The position numbers and the translations under genes are program-made. The notes under the pieces are model-generated. The model was not told where the DNA came from and made no database searches. It saw only the letters and a list, made by a program, of their open reading frames with translations. Below, in pieces: positions 63,815-64,000 of a DNA stretch of 64,000 nucleotides (its first letter is position 1; each line of letters opens with the position of its first letter). The DNA is from Duganella fentianensis (GTDB taxonomy: Bacteria; Pseudomonadota; Gammaproteobacteria; Burkholderiales; Burkholderiaceae_D): NCBI RefSeq assembly GCF_009857835.1, contig NZ_WWCL01000001.1, forward strand, positions 1 through 64,000, read 5' to 3'.

Positions 63815-64000
63815 ATGAGCATCCATCTGCTTTCGAATGAACTGCCGCGCAGCCGCCGCCTCAGCGTGGCGCTGGTGGCGATTGTGCTGCTGCTGGCACT
63901 GGCGCCTTTCCTGTTCCCCGGTGCACGCGCCATCAATGCGGCGGCCACCATCTGCATTTTCGTGGTGCTGACGGCTTCCTATGATCTGATGCTGGGATAT
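63815..64000 (+). CDS. Branched-chain amino acid-type ABC permease, LivM (partial)
   Basis: ATG 63815 opens a frame that runs off the window after 62 codons. The visible part has one hydrophobic helix (ALVALVLLLALAPFLF-like, residues about 18-35) and the start of the LivM pattern TASYDLMLGY. Position after livH in the same operon supports the call. Confidence 0.85.
   Translation, partial: MSIHLLSNELPRSRRLSVALVAIVLLLALAPFLFPGARAINAAATICIFVVLTASYDLMLGY

Overview
The window is typical chromosomal DNA of a high-GC beta-proteobacterium, probably in the Oxalobacteraceae (Janthinobacterium/Duganella/Massilia type). That placement is inference from three things: gene content (PyrC followed by a DUF3025 protein, queA-tgt-yajC-secD-secF, Atm1-type ABC exporter), the style of the rRNA tail, and GC-rich codon use. 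No database search was possible. There are no tRNAs, insertion sequences, prophage genes or CRISPR arrays.

Layout. Bases 1-530 hold the end of an rRNA operon (23S 3' end, 5S, terminator). Bases 630-9400 hold envelope and metabolic genes: a TPR protein and an L,D-transpeptidase that share a similar C-terminal domain, a PagL-like lipid A deacylase, a hydroxyacid dehydrogenase, an M20 amidohydrolase, a molybdopterin oxidoreductase and a lipoprotein peptidase. Bases 9.6-12.9 kb carry tandem fadD genes. Bases 12.95-15.0 kb form a small lower-GC patch with a G10 tract, a 59-codon open frame, a probable type VI secretion lipase adaptor (Tla3/DUF2875-like) and a PAAR spike-tip protein. Bases 15-29.8 kb carry PhoD, a thioesterase, an Atm1-type exporter, an M20 peptidase, DctA/GltP, an orphan GlnQ-type ATPase with a terminator-like leader, pyrC-DUF3025, an oxidoreductase, an MFS carrier with a 40-residue companion, a single-Cache protein and recG. 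Bases 29.9-35.5 kb hold queA-tgt and yajC-secD-secF. Bases 35.6-39 kb hold three regulators (YafY/WYL, MarR, GlxA/ArgR type) and a DMT transporter.

Bases 41.2-53.4 kb hold a complete arginine succinyltransferase (AST) operon, astC-aruF-aruG-astD-astB-astE. The 1,567-residue NAD-glutamate dehydrogenase lies between astB and astE. The operon can therefore take arginine to ammonia, succinate and glutamate, and glutamate on to 2-oxoglutarate. An ArgR-like AraC-family regulator is encoded nearby.

Bases 53.4-64 kb look like an uptake and activation island for an unidentified carboxylate or ester. It has a LysR regulator divergent from an acyl-CoA ligase, a TonB-dependent receptor, an alpha/beta hydrolase, a MaoC-type hydratase, and a branched-chain-amino-acid-type ABC importer (binding protein, LivG, LivF, LivH and a LivM cut by the window end). 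The same dyad, TGTGC-N6-GCACA, occurs in the LysR/ligase promoter region and again upstream of the receptor, which suggests one regulon. With the type VI patch, this is the most promising under-described content here.
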